This document shows positions 1 through 7,235 of a DNA stretch of 11,725 nt, in pieces; the stretch's first letter is position 1, and each line of letters opens with the position of its first letter. The stretch comes from an uncultured Acetatifactor sp. Lineage in GTDB: Bacteria > Bacillota > Clostridia > Lachnospirales > Lachnospiraceae. The translations under genes were made by a program, and so were the position numbers. The notes under the pieces were generated by a model. That model worked only from the letters and a program-made list of their open reading frames with translations, searched no databases and was not told the DNA's origin. The stretch covers positions 1 through 11,725 of the forward strand of contig CAJUSI010000053.1 in the NCBI GenBank assembly GCA_910589035.1. The letters run 5' to 3'.

Positions 1-165
1 CGGATTGTATCTCAGTCTGAAGTTCAGCTTTGACGGATTGTATCTCAGTCTGAAGTTCAGCTTTGACGGATTGTATCTCAGTCTGAAGTTCAGCTTTGAC
101 GGATTGTATCTCAGTCTGAAGTTCAGCTTTGACGGATTGTATCTCAGCATGAAGTTCAGTTTTGA
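1..165. repeat. 33-bp in-frame tandem repeat, five copies
   Basis: Units begin at 1, 34, 67, 100 and 133. The first four are identical over 33 bp; the fifth (133-165) differs at three bases; a degenerate sixth follows from 166. On the minus strand each unit encodes 11 residues. Perfect identity at synonymous positions implies recent expansion by slippage or unequal recombination, so copy number is likely to vary between strains. The array continues beyond base 1. Confidence 0.95.
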
Positions 166-262
166 CGGACTGAATCTCATTTTTTATCGGTTGTATCTCT
201 GCCTTTAATTTCACATCCAGCAAATGTGAGAATGCCAGCAGATCTTCATTCGTTAAATTCAT
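1..262 (-). CDS. coiled-coil repeat protein, N-terminal part (runs off left edge)
   Basis: The reading frame opens at ATG 262-260 on the minus strand and stays open for 87 codons to the window edge, so only the N-terminus is visible. An AAAGGAGG ribosome binding site lies just upstream and decides the start. After about 22 non-repetitive residues beginning MNLTNEDLLAFSHLLDVKLK, the protein becomes consecutive 11-residue units of the type IQSVKAELQTE. The first two units are diverged and the next four are identical at DNA level. Hydrophobic I/V/L at regular 3-4 spacing amid E, K and Q indicates a long hendecad-type alpha-helical coiled coil. There is no signal peptide or membrane segment in the visible part. 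Function is unknown; it may be a structural or scaffold protein. A promoter lies directly upstream, so it is probably transcribed alone, divergently from the gene at 555. Confidence 0.8.
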   Translation of the reverse strand, partial: MNLTNEDLLAFSHLLDVKLKAEIQPIKNEIQSVKTELHAEIQSVKAELQTEIQSVKAELQTEIQSVKAELQTEIQSVKAELQTEIQS

Positions 263-291
263 AATGAGCCCTCCTTTCAAAGACTACCTCC

Positions 292-320
292 ATCATATCA
301 CATGGGGGAGGAATTGTCAC
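292..320 (-). promoter_or_regulatory. sigma-A-like promoter for the coiled-coil gene
   Basis: On the minus strand, GTGACA (320-315) and TATGAT (297-292) are separated by exactly 17 bp, each one base off consensus. Transcription would start near 285, giving a leader of about 22 nt before the ATG at 262. Confidence 0.6.
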
Positions 321-554
321 GGGTCATTTTTGCGGATTTTCGACGGCGAAATTCGACAGAAGCCGACTTTTCCCGACATGTATGCGGCAGAGGAGGCATG
401 GGCTTCAGGGATGAAGACAGGAATACGGATGTAAGAGCGGAGGGATGAAATTCTGGTGTGAGAACCAGAGCTTAAGGGGGATTTGGTTTTGCGGAATGGA
501 TAGGCAGGATGGACGGCGGGAAATGCCGGCTGAAGAAAGAAGGGAGGAATTATC

Positions 555-2825
555 ATGGCATACATAAGAGACAGAAAGCAGGAATTGACAGGCTATCAGG
601 CGGGCGCAGAGTTTCGGCCGTCTGTAGATCTGGCATGTGATTTCGTGATGGTGTACGGAATCGACGATACCATGCCGGCGCGTATCCGGCAGTACAGGGA
701 GAGGGGATATATCGTTCATCTGATGACGGGAATCGCCTGGGGAACGTATCAGGATTATCTGGACGGAAAATGGGACGGCAGAAAGCATTGGGACGAGGGG
801 CAGGTTCAGAGGGACGGCACCGGCGTGTGCCACAATCCCACCGTCCCCTATATGGTGCCCACAGTGGCCTTTGCGGACTATCTGACGGAGCGGATGAAGG
901 CCGCGGTGGATTCCGGCGTGGAAGCGATTCATATGGAAGAGCCGGAATTCTGGGACCGGAGCGGTTATTCTGAAGCGTTTCAACGGGAATATGAGATTTA
1001 CTATAGAGAGCCCTGGAGGCCCCAGCACGAGGACCTGGATGTGCGGTATAAATCCGCAAAGCTGAAGGCGTATCTGTACTGCCGTACCATCGAGAGAGTG
1101 AGCACGGCCTTAAAGGAATATGCCAGGGTGGAGTATGGAAAAGATCTGAGAATCTATATTCCCACCCACAGTCTGCTGAATTATACCCAGTGGAAAATCA
1201 TGAGCCCGGAGGCTGCGCTGATCGGGATACCCTCGGTGGACGGCTATATTGCCCAGGTCTGGACGGGTACCAGCAGACAGGCCAATGTCTATGAGGGCGT
1301 TTATAAGGAGCGCACCTTCGAAACGGCGTATCTGGAATACGGCGTGATGCAGGAGCTGGTGAGGGGAACGGGCCGCAGGATGTGGTTTCTGAATGATCCG
1401 ATAGAGGATGGGGCGGGCTATACCTGGGAGAATTACCGTTATAATTATATTAAGACGGCGGCTGCTTCCCTGCTCCATCCCGGTATCTGGCATTATGAAA
1501 TCTGTCCTTGGCCTCATCGGGTGTTTGAGGAAAAGTATCCGAAGCTGCAGCCCAGGATAGCAGAAAAGATAGAGGACGGCGTGGAGACGGAGGAGTCGAA
1601 GCCCATTCCGCCGGGCTATGCCACGCTTCTGTCAGGTATGTTCCAGATGTTCGGCGATATGGAGCAGGCGGATATCTCCTATGAGGGAGCCGTGCAGGGA
1701 GCAGGCATCTTCATGTCGGACAGCGGCCTGTTTCAGCGGACCTTTCCGGATGGGATTGTAACGGGGAAATCTGCGGAGAGAAGGCTCTGGGAGGTAAGGC
1801 ATGATAACTCCAATCGGGTGGAGGAAGAGAATGCAGCGAAGCTGATGGAAGAAATTCAGACGGATGATTCCATGATGAAGGATTTTATCCAAAGCTCCGC
1901 ATTTCCGCAGTTTTTCGGCATGGCGCTTCCGCTGTTAAAGCACGGACTGCCCGTCAGGCCGGTGCAGCTGGACAATGTGAGGCGGTTTGCGGATTATCTG
2001 GAGGACAGCCGTTTCCTGATATTGAGCTATGAATATATCAAGCCGGAAGCGCCGGATGTGAACGCTTCCCTGATTTCCTGGGTGAGAAAGGGAGGATGCC
2101 TTCTGTACATCGGGGACGGAAGCGATCCCTTCCATGGGATTACCTCCTGGTGGAGACAGTCCGGCTATGAGAATCCGGCACAGCACCTGTTCGAGCTGGC
2201 GGATCTGGAACGGGAGCCGGAGGACGGCTGTTATCCGGCAGGAAAGGGGAGAATCCTGGTCTGGAATATGCTGCCCGCCAGGATCTGTCTGAATAAGGAA
2301 CTGGCGCAGGAATACCGTGAGCTGGTCAGGGAGGGATTGCGGACCTGTTCCCTGGACTGGCAGTATCGGAACGACCTGACATTGCGCAGGGGCCCTTATC
2401 TCATTTCGGCTGTCATGGACGAGAGCGTAAACGGCGAACCGAAGAGCTTTGAGGGATTGTACGCTGATATGCTGGAAAATGATTATCGGATTATCACAGA
2501 TAAGGAGGTCGGGCCGGACGAAACCGCGATTCTGTATGATTTCTCGAAAATCGAGAAGGATACATTCCGGATCATCGGCACATCCGCCCGGGTGGAGGAG
2601 GCGGAAGCCACGGAAGAGGGAATCCGGTTCCGGCTGAAAACGGCGGACAATATCAGAGCGTTTCTGAGGGTGCGCCTGCCCCGCCCCGCGGACCGGATTA
2701 CGGCATTGGACGAGGAAGGAAACCCGGTATCCGTATCCGCGGAATGGGATGAGAGAAGCCGCACCCTGCTGGCTTCCTATGACAGTCATGGAAAAGCAGT
2801 GGAGCTTACGGCGTATTCGGGTTAA
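555..2825 (+). CDS. putative glycoside-hydrolase-like protein (TIM barrel + GATase-like + beta-sandwich)
   Basis: A 756-residue soluble protein with no signal peptide, so cytoplasmic. Ribosome binding site GGGAGGA sits 5 nt before the ATG. Residues about 25-350 resemble a (beta/alpha)8 barrel of clan GH-A type: hydrophobic strands are followed by acidic or aromatic ends, notably HMEEPEFWD at 126-134 (candidate acid/base Glu128, Glu129 or Glu131), FLNDP at 278-282 and GIWHYEICPWP at 310-320 (candidate nucleophile Glu315). Residues about 440-545 look like the class I glutamine-amidotransferase-like middle domain of GH42 beta-galactosidases (strand RFLILSYEYI, then WVRKGGCLLYIGDGSDPF). Residues about 600-756 are beta-rich, like a C-terminal sandwich. 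Domain and catalytic assignments are inferred from pattern, not alignment. The gene stands alone: the upstream neighbour is divergent and the downstream operon convergent, and no sugar transporter is nearby. The substrate is unknown; it may belong to a family without an assigned activity. Confidence 0.6.
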   Translation: MAYIRDRKQELTGYQAGAEFRPSVDLACDFVMVYGIDDTMPARIRQYRERGYIVHLMTGIAWGTYQDYLDGKWDGRKHWDEGQVQRDGTGVCHNPTVPYMVPTVAFADYLTERMKAAVDSGVEAIHMEEPEFWDRSGYSEAFQREYEIYYREPWRPQHEDLDVRYKSAKLKAYLYCRTIERVSTALKEYARVEYGKDLRIYIPTHSLLNYTQWKIMSPEAALIGIPSVDGYIAQVWTGTSRQANVYEGVYKERTFETAYLEYGVMQELVRGTGRRMWFLNDPIEDGAGYTWENYRYNYIKTAAASLLHPGIWHYEICPWPHRVFEEKYPKLQPRIAEKIEDGVETEESKPIPPGYATLLSGMFQMFGDMEQADISYEGAVQGAGIFMSDSGLFQRTFPDGIVTGKSAERRLWEVRHDNSNRVEEENAAKLMEEIQTDDSMMKDFIQSSAFPQFFGMALPLLKHGLPVRPVQLDNVRRFADYLEDSRFLILSYEYIKPEAPDVNASLISWVRKGGCLLYIGDGSDPFHGITSWWRQSGYENPAQHLFELADLEREPEDGCYPAGKGRILVWNMLPARICLNKELAQEYRELVREGLRTCSLDWQYRNDLTLRRGPYLISAVMDESVNGEPKSFEGLYADMLENDYRIITDKEVGPDETAILYDFSKIEKDTFRIIGTSARVEEAEATEEGIRFRLKTADNIRAFLRVRLPRPADRITALDEEGNPVSVSAEWDERSRTLLASYDSHGKAVELTAYSG

Positions 2826-2834
2826 GCTCTTAAT

Positions 2835-3005
2835 CTGTAACGCTCTTGTCAGGTAAGCCATTCTTAAAAAAGCCAGAGAAATCAATGTGTTTCACAATTT
2901 ATGACATACCTAATCAGGTATGCTGTTGAAAAATTTAGTATTATGAAATCTTTGATTTTACGGTACTTTGCAGCTTATGGCATACCTGACTTGAATGCGT
3001 TACAG
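2835..3005. repeat. MITE-like inverted-repeat element between convergent genes
   Basis: The left end (2835-2861) and the reverse complement of the right end (2977-3005) share CTGTAACGC exactly, then a divergent 4-6 bp, then GTCAGGTAAGCCAT against GTCAGGTATGCCAT. A shared TTAAGCT lies just outside each end. The same motif recurs internally: CATACCT-N4-AGGTATG at 2905-2922 is a palindrome, and TCAGGTATGC at 2914-2923 pairs perfectly with 2980-2989. The 171-bp segment is AT-rich and contains no convincing gene. It could fold into one long or two adjacent hairpins and may serve as a bidirectional terminator for the two converging genes. A non-autonomous transposable element is the alternative; no clear target-site duplication was seen. 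Confidence 0.6.
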
Positions 3006-3068
3006 CTTAATAATGAAATCCTGCGCGTTCTGGAAAGAGTATCATTCCGGCCTGTCCGGGTCAGGAAA

Positions 3069-5384
3069 TCAGGATTCCTCCGGCTGCGTCATGGCGATCT
3101 GCTCCGGCGTGATGGGCAGCTCCCTGTGCCAGACTCCGGTAGCCCGGTAGATGGCATGGGCGATGGCGGGCGCGGGGGTGTTGATGACAATCTCCCCGAT
3201 GGACTTTGCGCCGAAGGGGCCGGTGGGTTCATAACTGTGTTCAAATTCCACCTTCAGCCTGCCCGTATCCAGGCGGGTGGGCAGCCGATACTGCAGGAAG
3301 GAGGACTGAATGGGACAGCCTCTGCGGTCGTAGCGCACATCCTCGAAGAGCGTATGCCCGATTCCCTGGACGATGCCTCCCTCGGCCTGAATCCGGGCCA
3401 GGGAGGGATTGATGGGAATACCGCAGTCCACCACCGCCATATAGTCCAGAACGGTGACCTGTCCGGTCAGCTTATCCAGCTCGATCTCCGCCATGCCCAC
3501 CATGTAGGGAGGAGGGGATACGGGGGAGGAATGGGCGGCGGTAGCCTCCGCCGTCTGGGTGGAAGAGACCTGAGTTCTATAGGCGATATCCGAGAGGGTT
3601 AATGTCCGATCCGTATGGATACGGCGCACTCCGTTGCCTTCGAACACCACCTCCTCCGCATCGCATTCCAGCATGCCGGCGGCGATGGAACAGATTTTTC
3701 TCTTCAGTTCGGCGCAGGCTTTCTCCACGGCTCTGCCTGTAATATAGGTGGTGGAGGAGGCGTAGGAACCGGAATCATAGGGGGAGGCGTCGGTGTCCGC
3801 CCCGAAGACGGCCACATCGTCCACATGGCATTCCATGCATTCGGCAACCATCTGTGCCAGAACGGTATCACAGCCGGTTCCCATATCCGCCGCACCGATG
3901 AGCAGGTGATAGCCGCCGTCTTCCCCCAGCTTTACCGTGGCGCTTCCTACGTCCACATTGGAGATGCCGGAGCCCTGCATTGCCATGGCCACGCCGGCAG
4001 AGCGGACTTTCCCGTTTCCCATGTCCCGGACGGGGTATTTTTCCTCCCAGCGGAATATCTTCCTGCAATGCTCCATACAGCGGTCAAGGGCGCAGGCGCT
4101 GGCAGTTTCGTTGTAATAGGCGGGCATAAGCATGCCTTCCCGGACCATGTTCCTGTCCCGGAGGACTGTGGGATCCATTTTGAGCGTCTCCGCCAGCTCG
4201 TTGACAACGGATTCCAGGGCGAAGATGCCCTGGGTGGCGCCGTAACCCCTGTATGCGCCTGCGGCCATGGTATTGGTGTAGACCACATCATAGCCGAAGC
4301 GGTAGGCCTCCAGGCCGCCGGTGTACAGCGGAATGGACTTGTGCCCGGAAAGCCCCACCGTGGTGGGGCCGTGCTCCCCGTACGCGCCGGTATTGGACAG
4401 GGTATATAAATCCAGGGCGCGGATCCGGCCGTCCTTATCGGCTCCCAGGCGCACCCGGATCTCCATCTCATGCCGGGGGGAGCCTGCGATCAGGGATTCC
4501 TCCCGGGTGTAGATCAATTTGGCCGCCCGTCCGGTTTTCAGGGTGACAAAGGCAGGATAGACCTCGCAGACCGCAGTCTGCTTTGCCCCGAAGCCTCCGC
4601 CGATCCGGGGCTTCTCCACCCGGATTCTGCTCTTGGAAATGCCAAGCGCCCTGGAGAGGATCCGGCGGCAGTGAAAGACGATCTGGGTGGAGGATACCAC
4701 ATGAAGGCGGCCGTAGCGGTCAAGGCTGGTGTAGGTCCGAAAGGTCTCCATCATGGCCTGATTGAAGGCTTTGGTATGAAAAGTACGATCCATTCGGATC
4801 TCGCAGCGTTCCATCACGGCGTCCACATCCCCCTGGAAATTCACACCGCTGGCAACCAGATTCCGTCTGTTGGAACCGCCCACCTCACAGGGAGGATACC
4901 AGTCCTCCTCCGGATGGACCAGAACGGGACTGTCCTTTGCGGTCCGGAAATCCAGAAGGGGCTCCAGCACATCATAGTCCACCTTAATCAGCTTCATCGC
5001 CTTGTCCGCCGCCTTCTCCGTATCCGCGGCGATGATAGCCACCGCATCTCCCACAAAGCGCACATGGCGGTCGAGGATCAGGCGGTCATAGGGAGAGGGC
5101 TCCGGGTAGGTCTGCCCTGCGATGGAGAATCTGGCGGAGGGCACATCTTCCCAGGTATAAATACCCGCTACGCCGGGAACCTTTTCGGCGGCCGCGGTAT
5201 GGATCTCCTTTACTATCGCATTGGGGTGAGGACTGCGCAGCAGCTTTACAATCAAAGCGTCCCGGGGTGTAATGTCGTCCATATATACCGGCTTTCCCAG
5301 AAGCAGCTGCATGGAGTCCTTTTTGCGGACGGATTTATTGACGGATTTATATTCGTTTGTAGACATCTTATCTTTCTGCTCCAT
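3069..5384 (-). CDS. molybdenum hydroxylase, molybdopterin-binding (large) subunit, XDH/CoxL family
   Basis: The catalytic subunit of a xanthine dehydrogenase-family molybdenum hydroxylase, which would hydroxylate an N-heterocycle or similar substrate with water-derived oxygen. ATG 5384 is chosen over the upstream ATG at 5396 because GGAGG (5394-5390) lies 5 nt before it and overlaps the upstream ATG. This gives 771 residues, normal for the family. Numbered from M1: the a/b hammerhead domain is about 25-140; cofactor-loop motif GGGFGAK at 262-268; AYRGYGATQG at 377-386; GAADMGTG at 497-504; PYDSGSYASSTTYITG at 535-550; and the C-terminal GPFGAKSIGE at 722-731, whose Glu731 matches the catalytic base. 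The GYGATQG and YDSGSYASSTTY wording resembles, from memory, the selenium-dependent hydroxylase subgroup; selenium there is a cofactor atom, so the gene alone cannot prove it. It is the last gene of the minus-strand operon. Substrate unknown. Confidence 0.92.
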   Translation of the reverse strand: MEQKDKMSTNEYKSVNKSVRKKDSMQLLLGKPVYMDDITPRDALIVKLLRSPHPNAIVKEIHTAAAEKVPGVAGIYTWEDVPSARFSIAGQTYPEPSPYDRLILDRHVRFVGDAVAIIAADTEKAADKAMKLIKVDYDVLEPLLDFRTAKDSPVLVHPEEDWYPPCEVGGSNRRNLVASGVNFQGDVDAVMERCEIRMDRTFHTKAFNQAMMETFRTYTSLDRYGRLHVVSSTQIVFHCRRILSRALGISKSRIRVEKPRIGGGFGAKQTAVCEVYPAFVTLKTGRAAKLIYTREESLIAGSPRHEMEIRVRLGADKDGRIRALDLYTLSNTGAYGEHGPTTVGLSGHKSIPLYTGGLEAYRFGYDVVYTNTMAAGAYRGYGATQGIFALESVVNELAETLKMDPTVLRDRNMVREGMLMPAYYNETASACALDRCMEHCRKIFRWEEKYPVRDMGNGKVRSAGVAMAMQGSGISNVDVGSATVKLGEDGGYHLLIGAADMGTGCDTVLAQMVAECMECHVDDVAVFGADTDASPYDSGSYASSTTYITGRAVEKACAELKRKICSIAAGMLECDAEEVVFEGNGVRRIHTDRTLTLSDIAYRTQVSSTQTAEATAAHSSPVSPPPYMVGMAEIELDKLTGQVTVLDYMAVVDCGIPINPSLARIQAEGGIVQGIGHTLFEDVRYDRRGCPIQSSFLQYRLPTRLDTGRLKVEFEHSYEPTGPFGAKSIGEIVINTPAPAIAHAIYRATGVWHRELPITPEQIAMTQPEES

Positions 5385-5694
5385 ACTGACCTCCATGGAT
5401 TTCTTTCCGTGATTCCCACATTATTCCGTTTTTATCCGGAAAATTTGTCTCTTTAATTTCCAAAAGCTCAGACAGACTGTTCACCTCATAAGCTGCCTGC
5501 CCGCATTCGGCTGCCTTCTTCCAATACTTGCCAAAATCCTGCTTCACCCAAATTGTTTTCATTCCGATTGCTTTCGCAGGTACAATGTCATTGCCAATTC
5601 TGTATCCAGACATAACGGCATGCTGCGGTAACATCAAAGAAGATCCATAGATTCTCTCTTTACCTGTCAGATTTCTCAACGCCGTTTCAGGCAA
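5368..5694 (-). pseudogene. HAD-superfamily hydrolase C-terminal remnant
   Basis: The open frame encodes MLPQHAVMSGYRIGNDIVPA, then KAIGMKTIWVKQDFGKYW and a tail to about 5455. This is the recognisable C-terminal third of a HAD-family phosphatase, the part around motif IV. An in-frame stop at 5703-5701 cuts off everything upstream, so the nucleophile DxD motif and the cap are absent. The only start available is TTG 5694, without a ribosome binding site. Motif IV, usually GDR-x-x-ND, reads GYRIGND, so the first aspartate is lost. After about residue 80 the frame runs on into the start of the molybdopterin-subunit gene. It sits in a 337-nt gap of an otherwise tightly packed operon, consistent with a decayed insertion or rearrangement. 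It is probably not translated into anything functional. Confidence 0.65.
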
Positions 5695-5721
5695 GTGATT
5701 TTATCAATATATTTACCGGCT

Positions 5722-6171
5722 TTACCGGCTGTCCAGGTAATTGCGGATGCCGCGGAGCTGTCCCTCATAGCCGGAGCAGCGGCAGAGATTCCCGGCCAGG
5801 TAGGCGCGGATTTCCTCGTCGCCGGGATCCGGATTCTCCCTGAGCAGGGCGATGGTATTCATGACAAATCCTGGGTTGCAGAAACCGCACTGGTCCGCGC
5901 CCTGGTCGGCAATGAAGCCTATAAATGGTTCCGCTTCCTCCTGCAGCCCCTCCAGCGTCAGGATCTCGTGCCCGTCCGCCCGGGCGGCCAGAACGGAACA
6001 GGAGAGGACGGGACGTCCGTCCATCAGCACGGTGCACAGTCCGCAGCCGGAAGTTTCACAGCCCCGCTTGACGCTGCAGCATCCGTGACTGCGCAGAAAA
6101 TCCAGGAGCAGCAGATCCGCGTCGATATGATCGGCAACTGTTTTTCCGTTTAGCTTTATTCTGATTTCCAT
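5722..6171 (-). CDS. molybdenum hydroxylase, 2Fe-2S (small) subunit, CoxS/XdhC type
   Basis: A 149-residue electron-transfer subunit with both family iron-sulfur clusters. The N-terminal plant-ferredoxin-like cluster uses Cys38, Cys43, Cys46 and Cys58 (C-x4-C-x2-C-x11-C). The C-terminal helical-domain cluster uses Cys95, Cys98, Cys130 and Cys132 (QCGFC...LCRC). All eight ligands are present, so it should be functional; the usual QCGFCTPG reads QCGFCNPG here. It passes electrons from the molybdenum centre to the FAD subunit. ATG 6171 overlaps the upstream gene's TGA by one base (TGATG), so translation is probably coupled; GGAGG at 6185-6181 serves it. GTG 6174 is a possible alternative start. 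The stop is followed by a doubled GCCGGTAAA and then the HAD remnant. Confidence 0.95.
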   Translation of the reverse strand: MEIRIKLNGKTVADHIDADLLLLDFLRSHGCCSVKRGCETSGCGLCTVLMDGRPVLSCSVLAARADGHEILTLEGLQEEAEPFIGFIADQGADQCGFCNPGFVMNTIALLRENPDPGDEEIRAYLAGNLCRCSGYEGQLRGIRNYLDSR

Positions 6172-6962
6172 CACAGCATTCCTCCCAATTCCAACAGATT
6201 CCGTTCCGTGAGCACTCTGATCAGATGTGTACGGTATGCGGCGCCGGCGCGGGCATTGCTTCCGGTGGGCGCAGATTCTGCAGTATAATCCGCAAAGGCC
6301 TTCACGCCGTTCTCTGTAAGCCCTTCCCTCAGAAGTCTGTTCCGATCCCGGATTATCATGGCCCGGGAGGGACGAGCGCCTACCACGGCACGATATTCCC
6401 CTTCCAGCCGGGACAGGGCGCAGGCAATGACCGGCAAATCCGTGCGCTGGCTGCGCATGGCTCTGTATACAAAGGCTCCGGGAGTCTTCTTCACAATGAG
6501 GCGCACCAGAATGTCCCGATCGTATTTCATGGATGCAAATTCTTCCAGAGGGATGACGCCTCCTTTGTATAATTCCACATGGGAATCCATGCTGAGGAAA
6601 AGGGTAAGCACATCGGAGAAGCCGAAGCGCCCCCAGATGCTGCCCCCCACGGTGGCCAGATTGCGGAACTGAACGCCCACAATGTCCTTCACGGCACAGG
6701 CCGCCGCACCCCCGGTATAAGCGTTCAGCCCCGGGTGAAGCTCTATTTGCCGCAGGGACGTCATGGCGCCGATAGAGAAATGCTCCTTCGTCTCTTCGAT
6801 TGTGTCAAGGCCCAGCCCGCACAGATCGATGCAGGTATTTACATTTCCCCTTCCCATTTTCAGCCACAGCATGCCGCCCATGATGCGGTTTTGCCTGTTC
6901 TGGTTGAGCTGGTACGCCTCTTCGAGGCTTTCGGCCCGGATATATTTCTGAATCGTAATCAC
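6171..6962 (-). CDS. molybdenum hydroxylase, FAD-binding (medium) subunit, CoxM type
   Basis: A 263-residue FAD-binding subunit of the hydroxylase, passing electrons from the 2Fe-2S clusters to the acceptor. GTG 6962 is chosen as start because AAAGGAG lies 8 nt before it and the product then begins ITIQKYIRAESLEEAYQL, the usual opening of the PF00941 FAD domain; an upstream TTG at 7016 would only add an atypical leader. The first FAD-contact segment is at about 24-38 (IMGGMLWLKMGR) and the second, ATVGGSIWGRFGFSD, at 103-117. Residues about 160-263 form the C-terminal CO dehydrogenase flavoprotein-like domain. It is the first gene of the operon, with a promoter 68 nt or more upstream, and its stop overlaps the start of the 2Fe-2S gene. 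The order medium-small-large is that of coxMSL. Confidence 0.9.
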   Translation of the reverse strand: MITIQKYIRAESLEEAYQLNQNRQNRIMGGMLWLKMGRGNVNTCIDLCGLGLDTIEETKEHFSIGAMTSLRQIELHPGLNAYTGGAAACAVKDIVGVQFRNLATVGGSIWGRFGFSDVLTLFLSMDSHVELYKGGVIPLEEFASMKYDRDILVRLIVKKTPGAFVYRAMRSQRTDLPVIACALSRLEGEYRAVVGARPSRAMIIRDRNRLLREGLTENGVKAFADYTAESAPTGSNARAGAAYRTHLIRVLTERNLLELGGML

Positions 6963-7029
6963 GGCAGATACTCCTTTGGAATGTATTTTATGAAAGTGCT
7001 CCTTTGCGGCCTCCAAATTTATTTACTTG

Positions 7030-7058
7030 ATTATAAAATATTTGCCCGCTGCCTGCAA
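7030..7058 (-). promoter_or_regulatory. candidate promoter of the hydroxylase operon
   Basis: On the minus strand, TTGCAG (7058-7053) and a perfect TATAAT (7035-7030) are 17 bp apart. Transcription would start near 7023, about 60 nt before GTG 6962. A second TATAAT lies further upstream (about 7070-7065) but lacks a good -35. No ModE-like palindrome was seen on this side. Confidence 0.5.
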
Positions 7059-7100
7059 TGTATATTATAAGCCCGACTTTAATCCCAAAGAGGTCTAATT

Positions 7101-7120
7101 CCCCGCAGCCTGCAGCGGGG
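7101..7120. repeat. GC-rich stem-loop in the divergent intergenic region
   Basis: CCCCGC at 7101-7106 pairs with GCGGGG at 7115-7120 around an 8-nt loop, in otherwise AT-rich DNA, with no T-run suitable for a terminator on either side. It lies between the two divergent promoters. It might be a copy of a dispersed intergenic palindrome, an insulator between the transcripts, or a protein site. Function unknown. Confidence 0.5.
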
Positions 7121-7177
7121 AGCCTCACTGAGCACACAATTTCGAAAAGGGAGTAATACTTATTATAGCAGTATGGC

Positions 7178-7206
7178 TTGCTTTTGAAAAGAGAACTTGT
7201 TATAAT
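7178..7206 (+). promoter_or_regulatory. strong sigma-A-like promoter of the ABC importer operon
   Basis: TTGCTT at 7178-7183, a 17-bp spacer, then TATAAT at 7201-7206 preceded by TG at 7198-7199 (extended -10). Transcription would begin near 7213, inside the palindrome at 7212-7235. The leader of about 155 nt contains small potential hairpins at 7244-7262 and about 7262-7276 and the run TTTTTT near 7285; it matches no riboswitch I recognise. Confidence 0.7.
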
Positions 7207-7211
7207 AATTC

Positions 7212-7235
7212 CGTTGTATTATTAAAACTATAACG
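7212..7235. promoter_or_regulatory. ModE-type operator overlapping the transcription start
   Basis: Palindrome CGTTGTAT-N8-CTATAACG. Its half sites match the E. coli modA ModE operator layout CGTTATAT-N8-ACATAACG in both sequence and 8-bp spacing. It starts 6 bp after the -10 box, the position expected for a repressor of the importer operon. A ModE-like winged-helix protein is encoded at 10497, downstream of the importer. Repression when molybdate is plentiful is inferred from the known system. Confidence 0.65.

Noticed and set aside
1..165. CRISPR array
   Set aside because: The 33-bp units are contiguous with no spacers and are in frame within a coding sequence.
330..360. TTCGACA-type sequences near 352, resembling Spo0A boxes, and a TTTCG/CGAAA palindrome
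   Set aside because: The short consensus is expected by chance, there is no matching promoter beside it, and sporulation control of the neighbouring genes has no other support.
1935..2885. 316-codon minus-strand open frame opposite the glycoside-hydrolase-like gene
   Set aside because: Shadow frame: no domain recognised, and the plus strand has a good ribosome binding site and a coherent 756-residue product.
2901..3602. 233-codon plus-strand open frame starting in the inverted-repeat element
   Set aside because: Most of it is antisense to the hydroxylase gene, and there is no convincing ribosome binding site before the ATG. Its first 50 codons come from the repeat element.
3615..5456. Long plus-strand open frames (3615-4409 and 4470-5456) antisense to the molybdopterin subunit gene
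   Set aside because: The minus strand carries a full-length, motif-complete hydroxylase gene. The antisense frames lack recognisable domains and ribosome binding sites and are explained by GC-biased codon positions.
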